From JAWXUT01 sp044426075 (GTDB taxonomy: Bacteria; Bacillota; Clostridia; Christensenellales; DTU072), in the NCBI GenBank assembly GCA_044426075.1, contig JAWXUT010000006.1, positions 1 to 32,120 of the forward strand: a DNA stretch of 32,120 nucleotides, written 5' to 3'. Made by a program: the position numbers and the translations under genes. Position 1 is the stretch's first letter. Each line of letters starts with the position of its first letter. This document shows, piece by piece, positions 24,526 to 32,120 of this stretch. The notes beneath the pieces were generated by a model. The model searched no databases. It was not told the DNA's origin and was given only the letters and a program-made list of their open reading frames with translations.

Positions 24526-27500
24526 CCACAGTTGTTGTAGCTACTATCGTAATTATATTTTCAGAACCAAAGAACTCTATCAAGTCACTGTCATTCAAAT
24601 AACTGCTAACCACATAAAGTTTTGCGTACGATTGAATGCCAACGAATGCGTCTTTATCGATTTCAACACCCGACGTTTCAATAGTTATAGAACTTAAATG
24701 TGGACATCCGACAAATGCGTTTGCCGCAATGCTCTTAAGTGAACTGTTAGCTGAAATGATAATTGTAGTTAAACTTAATGCGTAGTTGTTTTCATTTGAA
24801 AATGCACCTTCTGCTATTGCAACAATATCGTCACTAATTGTATATTCAGTTGCTGTTGTATCTGTATATTTAAGCAATACGCCACCTAATGTTATTATTC
24901 CTTTGCTGCTCTCTGTCATCCACCAAGTTGTCTTTTCTAGCGCACCGCTACCTACATATTCTAATCCGCTAATTGTAGCAAATGAAATAGAGTGCAATTG
25001 GATTGCTGAATAGAATGCTTGCACTCCAATATATGTCAAACTTGTAGGTAATTTCAACACACTTAAAAGTGCGGTTGAACCATAGAATGCATTGTCACCA
25101 ATAGTTGTTAATACACTATTTTCACTAAAGTCAACTGTTGAGAGTTGAGTGAAAGCAAAGGCTCCTGCATTAATTGTAACAACTGAACTTGGCACGGTAA
25201 ATGTTAAACCAGCATCAGTATATCCGCTTGGATATAAATACAATGTTGTTTTGCCTGAGTTGTACAGAACATAATTTTCAACTACAAACTCAGTGTTATC
25301 TGTCGCCAAAGTTATTGCTTTAAGTGTTGCAAGTCCAATAAATGCATTATCTTCAATAATTTCAATGTTTGCAGATAACTGAATTTCTCTAATTGATACA
25401 GACATTGCGTCAACAAAAGCATAACTTGCAATTCCTTTTACGGGTGTGCCATTATACTCACTTGGAATATAAAGTGTGTCAATTGAGGTTGCGCCGTTTG
25501 CATTGAATCCCGTTACCATGTAGTAAGTTTCGTCGTCACTCAAAGTATACTCTAGCCCTTCTGTACCCTTGTTGATATCCACCCATTTTGCGTAATATGT
25601 TACGTTTGCTGTAACTGTGCAGTTAGCGCCAGTTGTAAAATCAACTTTGTTTATAAAGCTTGTGTCTGTGTACCAACCGTCAAACACCCAATCAGAATCA
25701 TCATTACTGCTGTTACTTTCTTCATCATAACTTGGTTCATATTCATATTCATCATCAAGCTCAATGTTTGGGAAAAGATAGTAATCTTTACTTAATCCAC
25801 TGTCATAGCTATACAATACGCTGTTATATGGCACTCCGCTTGTTCCCGCAATGTTCTCAAAACCAATTGTGTCGGATGCATCAGTATATATCATATTTGC
25901 AAATGTTACTGTGAACTCTTTTACTGTTAGTATTGCGATTAGGGCGTTACCTTCGCTATATTCATAGAAGTCGTTTATGTTTGTTACATAACCTGTGAAT
26001 TCAGATTTGTCGTCTAATTTTAAATACGCAGTGTAACCATCATTATCAACCCAGCCTACAAAATCATACATTACAAGCTCTAGCGCTATTGTATTGTTTG
26101 TTGCCGCGCCATAACTTACATATTCTGTATAAAGCAATCCACTTTCTGCATATTGTAATGCTTCGTCGTCAACCTCGTCTGGCAATACGTAGTCTACTTG
26201 CAATGGTTTTGAAACCACGTTGTAATAGTATGTTTTGGCTGAGGTAACTAATAGTGGGAATGAAATTAAACTTGATGCTTCTTTATTAGCATTGCTATAC
26301 CACTCTACTGTGTAATATTTAGTGTCGTATCGGTCGTTTCCATCGCCATCAACTAGCGTGAAACTATCAATATATGAATTGTATTCGCATTTTAGTTCTG
26401 GTTGATCACTTGTGCCGTCATTAAATGTAATGGTGTACACGTCAACAGTATAAATTGCATACACTGTTAGGCTTTCTGTCAAACCAATGCCAAGTTTTTC
26501 TGTTGCGTCAACATATTGACCATTTTCAATATACATCCAACATGCTGTAGAGTAACCCGTTTTGCTTGGTACTGGTGTTGAACCCAAAGTTGTGTTGTAA
26601 TTGCCAGTTTTTGTAGTATATAGTTCAAAATTTACTGCCTCAGCTTGCTCTGTGTGATCAGTTGGAATCATATAAGTTACTGTGTATTGATTAATTGTGT
26701 AAATCGCTGTAATGCTTATGTCGCTTGTAACGCTTGATAAATCAGCTGTTGTTACTGCGGTTGTGCCAATTGCCCAGTATCCAGTATAACCAGTTTTGGT
26801 TGGGAATGGGATTGCATTGTATGTGTTTACAAATGACGTGCCATATTCTACAACATAGGTACGGTCTTCATCCCACTCTGAACTAGCAATTGTAATGGTG
26901 TATTCATTTACAGTGTAAAAAGCGTAAATTGTCATATTTGCAGTTACTGTTGTGGTGTCAATTGCGCTTCCGTCATAATAACCCCAACCACTGAAAGTTT
27001 TGCCCGTATTTGTTGGCACTGTAGGATAAGTTAGCGCGTCACCCGACTCAAACTCCACTGTTGAAATAACAGCGTTTGTCACTTGATTTACATATGTTAC
27101 GGCAAAGATATTTTCATTTACCCACTTTGCATAGAAAGTTGTGTTTGCTTTTAATTCATAAGGTGTGATTAGTACGGTGCCAGAATAATTGCTATTTGAA
27201 TACCAACCCGCAAAGTTGTATCCCGCTTTTGTTGGCACTGGAATTGCTGAAATTGTAAGTAGGTTTTCAGTTTTTGTAGTTGAGCCGTCGCTGAATGTTC
27301 CGCCTTGTGCGTCATAAGTTACATCGTAGGTGTAAACGATTACTTCTGGCACGATTGTAACTGCAACCCTTAGTGTTAAGTCGCCATAAGTTACTGTAAC
27401 AGTATGTGTACCAGATGTGCTTAGCTTAGCTAAATCCGCTTCACTTATCATTGTGCTATCAAGATAAAATGACTCAACCAAAGTTGCCACACTGCTATCT

Positions 27501-27724
27501 GCAACAATATCTGTTTCAACACAATAATAGTCAATTTTAATAGAAGTGATATCTACATATCCTTCAGTAAAAGAAACACTGCTGTTTGATTCATTTAGCC
27601 TCAATTCATAAGAAATGTCGGTTGTTGTTGCATTTTCGCCACAACCCACAAAAGCCATTGCCACCACTGCAACCAGCACTAGCACGAATATTAGCTTTAA
27701 ATAAAATTTGTTTGTTTTGTACAT
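24512..27724 (-). CDS. Large surface lipoprotein with InlB-type B-repeats and BspA-type leucine-rich repeats
   Basis: 1070 residues. The signal peptide ends in a lipobox (AFVGC, C28), so the mature protein should be lipid-anchored on the outer face of the membrane. After a spacer (30-130) come about seven B-repeat units (Flg_new type) from about 133 to 718, each ending in a phrase like GYNFAGWY and TTFYAKWV. The fifth to seventh are diverged, and the last holds a very acidic insert (near 660-680, rich in Asp, Glu and Ser). Residues 720-1045 form type-5 leucine-rich repeats (SYAFVDAMS, DNAFIGLATL, GAFAFTQLSTV, NAFVGCPHLSSI). No LPXTG sorting signal is present. Such proteins serve adhesion or host/carbohydrate contact in gut bacteria; the ligand is unknown. 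AGGTGGG precedes the ATG. It is first in the operon with the PurL-like gene. Confidence 0.9.
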   Translation of the reverse strand: MYKTNKFYLKLIFVLVLVAVVAMAFVGCGENATTTDISYELRLNESNSSVSFTEGYVDITSIKIDYYCVETDIVADSSVATLVESFYLDSTMISEADLAKLSTSGTHTVTVTYGDLTLRVAVTIVPEVIVYTYDVTYDAQGGTFSDGSTTKTENLLTISAIPVPTKAGYNFAGWYSNSNYSGTVLITPYELKANTTFYAKWVNENIFAVTYVNQVTNAVISTVEFESGDALTYPTVPTNTGKTFSGWGYYDGSAIDTTTVTANMTIYAFYTVNEYTITIASSEWDEDRTYVVEYGTSFVNTYNAIPFPTKTGYTGYWAIGTTAVTTADLSSVTSDISITAIYTINQYTVTYMIPTDHTEQAEAVNFELYTTKTGNYNTTLGSTPVPSKTGYSTACWMYIENGQYVDATEKLGIGLTESLTVYAIYTVDVYTITFNDGTSDQPELKCEYNSYIDSFTLVDGDGNDRYDTKYYTVEWYSNANKEASSLISFPLLVTSAKTYYYNVVSKPLQVDYVLPDEVDDEALQYAESGLLYTEYVSYGAATNNTIALELVMYDFVGWVDNDGYTAYLKLDDKSEFTGYVTNINDFYEYSEGNALIAILTVKEFTVTFANMIYTDASDTIGFENIAGTSGVPYNSVLYSYDSGLSKDYYLFPNIELDDEYEYEPSYDEESNSSNDDSDWVFDGWYTDTSFINKVDFTTGANCTVTANVTYYAKWVDINKGTEGLEYTLSDDETYYMVTGFNANGATSIDTLYIPSEYNGTPVKGIASYAFVDAMSVSIREIQLSANIEIIEDNAFIGLATLKAITLATDNTEFVVENYVLYNSGKTTLYLYPSGYTDAGLTFTVPSSVVTINAGAFAFTQLSTVDFSENSVLTTIGDNAFYGSTALLSVLKLPTSLTYIGVQAFYSAIQLHSISFATISGLEYVGSGALEKTTWWMTESSKGIITLGGVLLKYTDTTATEYTISDDIVAIAEGAFSNENNYALSLTTIIISANSSLKSIAANAFVGCPHLSSITIETSGVEIDKDAFVGIQSYAKLYVVSSYLNDSDLIEFFGSENIITIVATTTVDDDN

Positions 27725-27753
27725 AACCCACCTACTTTAGTTTATATATTAAT

Positions 27754-27782
27754 ACTATAACATTATATAGTCGCAAAGTCAA
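27754..27782 (-). promoter_or_regulatory. Sigma-A promoter of the lipoprotein-PurL-like operon
   Basis: Minus-strand TTGACT (27782-27777), a 17-base spacer and TATAGT (27759-27754) preceded by TGT. It lies 29 bases before the ATG and is the only promoter I see for the three genes down to 21019. Confidence 0.7.
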
Positions 27783-27812
27783 TACATATTTACAATTAGC
27801 CTCTAAATATGT

Positions 27813-27835
27813 GTGTGACGTGGTAAAAATCACAC
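27813..27835. repeat. Inverted repeat between the divergent lipoprotein operon and protease genes
   Basis: GTGTGA (27813-27818) and TCACAC (27830-27835) are perfect arms around 11 bases. The repeat lies about 30 bases upstream of the -35 of the minus-strand promoter and 70 bases before the plus-strand start at 27905. It could bind a dimeric regulator acting on either side. Confidence 0.4.
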
Positions 27836-27904
27836 CAAATTATGTAAATTATTTATTTTTGGTAATTTTATTATACTAAAGGCGGGCGCAACATAGAATA
27901 AAAT

Positions 27905-28750
27905 ATGTTTAAAATACAATTTCACAACTCGTTTTGGATATATGGCATACTGCTTGTTTTGCAAGGAAAATATATGCTACTAGTTAGCACCGTTGTTTGT
28001 GCAGTGCTGCACGAATTTGGGCACGCGTGGGTGGCGCACTCTAAAGGATACATGCTAAAAAAGCTCGTAATTATGCCATTTGGTGCAGTGCTTTATGGTG
28101 CAGAAAATTTGCAGAAAAAAGATACATTGGCAATTAGTTTGGCGGGACCCGCAGTCAATTTAATACTAATATCATTTGTATATGCTATGTGGTGGATAGC
28201 CCCCGTTACACACGATTACACGGTTGATTTTTTGAATGCAAATTTAGGGATACTATTTTTTAACCTATTGCCAATATACCCTTTAGACGGCGGAAGAGCA
28301 CTGCTTGCACTAAGCAAAAACACCGTAAAAACTCAAAAGATTTTGCGGCACATAGGTGTGATATTTGCGGGAATATTGTTGATACTTTTTATTGCAAGTG
28401 CGTTTTTTAGCATAAACTTCAGTTTAATAATGCTAGCCATTATGCTATATATTTCTAGCACTTCAAAAGAACCCGACGATAACTATATTCACATTGCAAA
28501 TAGCGCAACATTAACGAAAAATTATGAGGCGCCTATAAAAACAGAAACCTATATTTTGGCAGACCATTTAACGCTAATTGAGCTCCTAAAGTTGATTAAA
28601 TCATCACAATCCATTACTGTAAATATAGTTTCTGAAGGCAGTTTATCCCCTTATATCACACTAACTGAAAGTGATATTGCAGAGCTTTGTATGCGCTTCC
28701 CAATGCGCACGCGCCTAAACACAATACTTAAAAATCCGCATAAAAAATAG
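27905..28750 (+). CDS. SpoIVFB-like site-2 metalloprotease (M50 family)
   Basis: 281 residues. The zinc motif HEFGH (36-40) is in the second predicted helix, and the partner motif NLLPIYPLDGGR (120-131) supplies D128. AGPAVN (80-85) lies between, as in the family. About six membrane helices fill 10-190. The C-terminal part (195-281) is soluble and stands where related proteases carry a CBS domain, but I do not see clear CBS motifs. The family cleaves membrane-bound substrates inside the bilayer; SpoIVFB itself activates pro-sigma-K during sporulation. Whether this is the true SpoIVFB cannot be told: spoIVFA, rplU and rpmA are not adjacent. There is no strong ribosome site; GGCGGGCG lies about 15 bases upstream. 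It is followed after 21 bases by a 4-TM protein gene. Confidence 0.85.
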   Translation: MFKIQFHNSFWIYGILLVLQGKYMLLVSTVVCAVLHEFGHAWVAHSKGYMLKKLVIMPFGAVLYGAENLQKKDTLAISLAGPAVNLILISFVYAMWWIAPVTHDYTVDFLNANLGILFFNLLPIYPLDGGRALLALSKNTVKTQKILRHIGVIFAGILLILFIASAFFSINFSLIMLAIMLYISSTSKEPDDNYIHIANSATLTKNYEAPIKTETYILADHLTLIELLKLIKSSQSITVNIVSEGSLSPYITLTESDIAELCMRFPMRTRLNTILKNPHKK

Positions 28751-28771
28751 CCATATGTCAATAACTAAATT

Positions 28772-29527
28772 ATGGCAAAATTTATAGATAGAATCACAAT
28801 TGCTATAGTCTGTTTTATACTTGCAACTATGTGGTGCTTATACTTTAGTGGCAACTTTATTCTATCCTTAATATTAGGTACGCTTATTGCAATACCATTT
28901 TTATTATCTTGGATAATAGGCAAGAACTTTGCGCAAAATAGGCACACTATGTCCGTAACAGATATGTTATTTTATTTAGCAATTATGGGTCAAGTTGAAC
29001 AGACCGCACTCTTTGCAAGCACCCTTGTTACCTCAAAAATTTATGGCAAGTCTGCGCCATTTATAATGTTAAAAAAAGAAAATACACTAACTCTTGTATT
29101 TGTAAACTATAAATTTGGGAAAACCCTAAAAGATGAAATTGCCCGCTGTTATCGCAAGGCAAAAGAACTTAATGCCACCGAAGTAATTCTGCTTGGCAAC
29201 ACCGACCGCAGTGTTATTGCAACATCACGGCGCCTAGATATCCCTTTTCGCTACCCCTCACTATACGACACAAAACGACATTTAGTAAAGCACAACGCAC
29301 TGCCACAGACCATTACACCACACAAGTCTAGCCCCAGCATTTCAATTAATGATATCCCAAAAATTATATCTTCAATCTTGCACCGAAGCCACGCAAAACA
29401 CTATATTTTTGTTGGGCTTTTACTTGCACTCACCTCTTTTATCACACCGCTAAAAATATACTATTTAACCACATCTTCAATACTAATTTTAACTGGCATC
29501 GCGTGCTTAATATTCGGTGATAAATAA
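28772..29527 (+). CDS. Four-helix membrane protein with central soluble domain, unknown function
   Basis: 251 residues. Helix pairs lie at both ends (about 8-24 and 29-49; 211-227 and 232-248), with a soluble domain of about 160 residues between. Its core (TLTLVFVNYKFGKTLKDEI, then AKELNATEVILLGNTD) has the strand-helix-strand rhythm of restriction-endonuclease-like (Mrr-type) domains that sit behind paired TM helices in some Firmicutes. I do not see the catalytic Asp/Glu-x-Lys set, so this is only a fold-level guess. It starts 21 bases after the SpoIVFB-like gene with no visible Shine-Dalgarno, so it is probably expressed from the same transcript. A perfect 13-base hairpin closes the unit. 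Confidence 0.75.
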   Translation: MAKFIDRITIAIVCFILATMWCLYFSGNFILSLILGTLIAIPFLLSWIIGKNFAQNRHTMSVTDMLFYLAIMGQVEQTALFASTLVTSKIYGKSAPFIMLKKENTLTLVFVNYKFGKTLKDEIARCYRKAKELNATEVILLGNTDRSVIATSRRLDIPFRYPSLYDTKRHLVKHNALPQTITPHKSSPSISINDIPKIISSILHRSHAKHYIFVGLLLALTSFITPLKIYYLTTSSILILTGIACLIFGDK

Positions 29528-29531
29528 TAAC

Positions 29532-29564
29532 AAAGGCACCCAAACTTGCTATTTGGGTGCCTTT
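29532..29564. terminator. Bidirectional terminator hairpin between the protease unit and upp
   Basis: AAAGGCACCCAAA (29532-29544) pairs perfectly over 13 bases with TTTGGGTGCCTTT (29552-29564) around a 7-base loop. The T tract past the stem is short on both strands. Its place between convergent genes supports use by both. Confidence 0.88.
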
Positions 29565-29585
29565 AAATTGTATTTTGTTGTATGA

Positions 29586-30224
29586 TTACTTAGTGCCAAA
29601 AAGCCTGTCTCCTGCATCGCCCAAACCTGGCAAAATGTAGCCATGTTCGTTTAAGCAACGGTCTTCAGTAGCAACATACATTTGCACATCTGGGTGAGCT
29701 TTGGCAACTGTTGCAATGCCCTCTGGAGCTGCAATAATATTCATCAATTTAATTTTAGTGCAACCACGAGCTTTTAGCATATCAATAGCAGAAACCGCTG
29801 AACCGCCCGTTGCAAGCATTGGGTCAAGTACAACAACAACTTTTTCTTCTATGCCAACTGGAAGTTTACAGTAATATTCTTTAGCTTCAAGTGTTTCTTC
29901 ATCACGATACAAACCAATATGCCCCACTTTTGCTGTTGGGAACAATGTGTGCACGCCATTAACCATACCGAGTCCTGCACGAAGCACTGGAATAACGGCT
30001 ATTGATGACTCTTGTACAACTGTTTGTTCGGTCACTTCAAGTGGTGTTTCTACATCTATTTTTTTCACTGGAACATCGTTAAATGCTACAAATGTCATAA
30101 GTGTAGTAATCTCTTCAATCAACTCACGGAACTCTTTCATTCCAGTGTCTTTATTGCGTAAAATTGCAATTTTATGGTCAATTAAAGGGTGGTTCATTAC
30201 TGTAACATTGTCAAATTTTTTCAT
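29586..30224 (-). CDS. upp: Uracil phosphoribosyltransferase
   Basis: 212 residues, the usual length. It converts uracil and PRPP to UMP. The PRPP-binding loop VVVLDPMLATGGSA and the C-terminal uracil-binding stretch YILPGLGDAGDRLFGTK are intact, as is IPVLRAGLGM. The ATG at 30224 (MKKFDNVTVMNHPL) has AGAGAGG five bases upstream; an ATG at 30263 extends into the intergenic region and was rejected. It follows uraA by 50 bases and is probably co-transcribed, so uracil uptake and salvage are joined. Confidence 0.97.
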   Translation of the reverse strand: MKKFDNVTVMNHPLIDHKIAILRNKDTGMKEFRELIEEITTLMTFVAFNDVPVKKIDVETPLEVTEQTVVQESSIAVIPVLRAGLGMVNGVHTLFPTAKVGHIGLYRDEETLEAKEYYCKLPVGIEEKVVVVLDPMLATGGSAVSAIDMLKARGCTKIKLMNIIAAPEGIATVAKAHPDVQMYVATEDRCLNEHGYILPGLGDAGDRLFGTK

Positions 30225-30274
30225 AAAACCTCTCTTTTGTTTAATGTGGAAGATAACTTCCACATTGATAATAA

Positions 30275-31693
30275 TTATTCTGCTATGTCTGCTTCAGCTT
30301 CAACTGGTGTAGCCTCAGGAGCTTTTTGTCCTTCTGGAATTATTAGGTTAAGAACAATTGCCAACAAGGTTGCAATAGCTAGTGGGCTGATTTCTACGAA
30401 TCCGCCTGAACTTGTATTGAATCCGATTGCAATTGCGTTGCCGTCAATAGCATAACCGCTCATTGCACTTACAATATCGCCAGCTAGGCTCAATGCACCA
30501 AGACCCAAACCAACTGCTAGTGTAACTGATACAACGATAACGTTTTTGCTGTTGCCGAAGTCAACTTTATTGTCAACTAGAGCGCGCAAGCCGTTTGCTG
30601 CAATCATACCGAAAAGAACTACACAAGCGCCACCAACAACTGCGATTGGAATAGCTTGAAGAATTTCTGCAAATGGCACAAATACTGCTAGAATTACTGC
30701 AAAACAAGCTGCTACAAATACGTTACGTGGGTTGTAGTTACCTGTGATTGCAAGAACAGCTGTGTTCTCACCATAAGTTGTGTTAGCAGGTCCGCCAAGC
30801 AAACCACTAACAGCAGTAGCAATACCGTCGCCAAGAACTGTTTTGTGTAGGCCTGGGTCAAGCATAAAGTCTTTACCGCAAACTGTGCTGTTTGCACCGA
30901 TATCACCCAAGTGCTCCATAAATGAAACAACTGCGATTGGAACAATACAGATAATAGCTGTGCCAACTGTAGCACCGTCTAGGTCACCCCAAGCGCCCCA
31001 GAATCCCCAAATTTCTGCTGATTGTTGGAAAATTACGATGTCGCCAGAGAACATTGTTTCAAAATTAACAAGACCTACACAGGCGCCGTAAACGTAACCA
31101 ACTACAAATCCTAATAAAATAGGAATAACTTTCATAAATGATTTTGGCTTAGCAAAAGCATTTATAACAATAATTGTAACAGCTGTTAGAATAGCGGTTG
31201 TCCACTCTTTCCATACAACTGAACCATAACAAGTATAATTTGCAATGATATCATTCCAGAAAATGCTACCAGCAAGGTTCATACCAATGATTATAATAAC
31301 TGGTCCGATAACTATTGGTGGGAACAACTTTTTAACTTTTTGTACACCAACGTATTTTATCACAAATGAAAATGCGATATAAACTAAACCCGCAAGCACC
31401 AAAGCTATCATAGCCGCTAATGCGTTAACATTATAGCTATTTGGCTGTGAAAAAATGGTTAACAAGCCCGGCATAAACGCGAAACTCGATCCCAAAAATA
31501 CGGGAACCTTTCTTTGTGTTACAAAGAAAAATATAATTGTTCCTACACCTGCAGATAGCAAAGCGAGAGGAATACTCATGCCACAAACGATTGGCACGGT
31601 AACTGTTGCGCCCAACATTGCAAACATATGTTGGAAACTCAACACGGCATCTTTGCCAGTAAAACCAGCAAAAAATTCTTTAATTTTTGTCAT
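30275..31693 (-). CDS. uraA: Uracil permease (nucleobase:cation symporter-2 family)
   Basis: 472 residues with 12 to 14 membrane helices. Family features are FQHMFAMLGATVTVPI (20-35), the substrate-site stretch FMEHLGDIGANSTVCG, and GGPANTTYGENTAVLAITG, which matches the conserved NTT/S-x-x-G-E-N motif of uracil and xanthine/uracil permeases. It imports uracil with protons. The start at 31693 has AAGGAG seven bases upstream. It is paired with upp, which fixes its substrate as uracil with good confidence. A near-consensus promoter leaves only about 24 bases of leader, so no PyrR-type attenuator can be present before it. Confidence 0.95.
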   Translation of the reverse strand: MTKIKEFFAGFTGKDAVLSFQHMFAMLGATVTVPIVCGMSIPLALLSAGVGTIIFFFVTQRKVPVFLGSSFAFMPGLLTIFSQPNSYNVNALAAMIALVLAGLVYIAFSFVIKYVGVQKVKKLFPPIVIGPVIIIIGMNLAGSIFWNDIIANYTCYGSVVWKEWTTAILTAVTIIVINAFAKPKSFMKVIPILLGFVVGYVYGACVGLVNFETMFSGDIVIFQQSAEIWGFWGAWGDLDGATVGTAIICIVPIAVVSFMEHLGDIGANSTVCGKDFMLDPGLHKTVLGDGIATAVSGLLGGPANTTYGENTAVLAITGNYNPRNVFVAACFAVILAVFVPFAEILQAIPIAVVGGACVVLFGMIAANGLRALVDNKVDFGNSKNVIVVSVTLAVGLGLGALSLAGDIVSAMSGYAIDGNAIAIGFNTSSGGFVEISPLAIATLLAIVLNLIIPEGQKAPEATPVEAEADIAE

Positions 31694-31722
31694 TTGTTTT
31701 CTCCTTAAAAATTACTTCTTAC

Positions 31723-31751
31723 ATTATACACCAAAACAGCATATTTTGCAA
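31723..31751 (-). promoter_or_regulatory. Sigma-A promoter of uraA-upp with inverted repeat on the -35
   Basis: Minus-strand TTGCAA (31751-31746), a 17-base spacer and a perfect TATAAT (31728-31723). CATATT (31740-31745) and AATATG (31750-31755) form perfect arms around TTGC, overlapping the -35, and could be an operator. Confidence 0.7.
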
Positions 31752-31840
31752 TATGGTTTACTAATTTTATTTACATAAATTTATTATTTTTATTTAATTT
31801 GTGATTCTAATATTTATACTTTATTATTAAGACAGCAATA

Positions 31841-31875
31841 AAAATAGGCACCTTGAAACTTATTCCAAGACACCC
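31841..31875 (-). terminator. Probable terminator of the gene entering from the right edge
   Basis: On the minus strand a 10-pair stem (31875-31866 with 31855-31846), four of the pairs G-U, encloses a 10-base loop. ATTTT follows. It starts directly after the stop of the partial gene at 31878. Confidence 0.6.
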
Positions 31876-31877
31876 AT

Positions 31878-32120
31878 TTATTCAACTATGCGAGGCATAA
31901 AGTATGCCTTAATATTGTCCTCGTTGCGTACGCAGATTTGAATATGTGATTTTTCGTGTATTCCTGCACCTGAATAAATCGGATTGCCTTCTTGAAAATA
32001 TCCTTTAACTGTATCAAACGGCATTTTTTGATCATCCATTGACTTATGTAATCGCTGAATTACTGCACAATCTAACTTTCGGAGCATAGTGAACCCCGCT
32101 GAGTCTGGTATTTTGTTTTT
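31878..32120 (-). CDS. C-terminal 80 residues of an unrecognised protein (5' end beyond window)
   Basis: The frame is open from the window edge to a stop at 31878. An internal ATG at 32087 gives 69 codons but lacks a ribosome site, and the frame continues upstream of it (reading IPDSAGFTMLRK), so it is a truncated larger gene. The tail YSGAGIHEKSHIQICVRN and AYFMPRIVE looks like a conserved, folded C-terminus with a histidine (HEKSH) stretch. I have a vague sense of similar endings in clostridial hypothetical proteins but cannot name a family. A terminator follows immediately. Confidence 0.6.
   Translation of the reverse strand, partial: KNKIPDSAGFTMLRKLDCAVIQRLHKSMDDQKMPFDTVKGYFQEGNPIYSGAGIHEKSHIQICVRNEDNIKAYFMPRIVE

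Noticed and set aside
24512..27724. Tandem DNA repeats expected from the B-repeat protein
   Set aside because: The repeats are seen only at protein level; the DNA units are too diverged to form direct repeats by eye.
30712..31091. Open frames on both strands inside uraA
   Set aside because: They are alternate-frame shadows of a highly conserved permease gene.
31694..31722. PyrR attenuator or other leader control before uraA
   Set aside because: Only about 24 bases separate transcription start and start codon; no terminator/antiterminator structure fits.

Overview
The window is AT-rich, gene-dense bacterial chromosome that looks like a clostridial Firmicute (Bacillota). Pointers are the Shine-Dalgarno sequences of AAGGAG/GGAGG type, sigma-A promoters that often have an extended TGn -10, a YtxC-like sporulation protein, a SpoIVFB-like site-2 protease, a FeoB-associated Cys-rich protein, rubredoxin-type redox proteins, and a lipoprotein built from InlB-type B-repeats plus BspA-type leucine-rich repeats. 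One run of 10 N inside gltB marks a scaffold join, so this is a draft or metagenomic assembly. I saw no tRNA, rRNA, CRISPR array, insertion sequence or phage gene, and no gene-free stretch over 300 bases.

Layout. 1-447: N-terminal half of metF (minus), cut by the window edge. 631-1859: a two-gene plus-strand redox operon (double rubredoxin; ferredoxin-rubredoxin fusion). 1933-3180: membrane-embedded M28 peptidase (minus). 3392-5880: feoA-feoB-Cys-rich protein iron(II) uptake operon with a palindromic, DtxR-box-like operator at its promoter. 6055-6465: ArsC-like phosphatase/reductase. 6632-12575: gltB-gltD glutamate synthase operon, with the assembly gap inside gltB. 12825-14259: two divergent membrane proteins of unknown function. 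14313-18354: tightly coupled pepF, bitopic membrane protein and dnaB. 18475-20935: YtxC-like protein and a short GH36 alpha-galactosidase. 21019-27724: a three-gene operon of a large surface lipoprotein, a 997-residue PurL homologue that has lost its catalytic motifs, and a small membrane protein. 27905-29527: SpoIVFB-like protease and a 4-TM partner (plus). 29586-31693: uraA-upp uracil salvage (minus). 31878-32120: C-terminal end of an unrecognised protein (minus).

How the genes fit together. Most of the window is housekeeping: one-carbon metabolism, iron uptake, nitrogen assimilation, replication, uracil salvage. The most unusual part is 21019-27724. There a catalytically dead relative of the purine enzyme PurL is translationally coupled to an exported B-repeat/LRR lipoprotein upstream and abuts a membrane protein downstream. 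This is not a purine operon context, so the PurL fold has probably been reused. Several promoters (feoA, the M28 peptidase, alpha-galactosidase, uraA) carry inverted repeats on or next to their core elements and may be regulated there.
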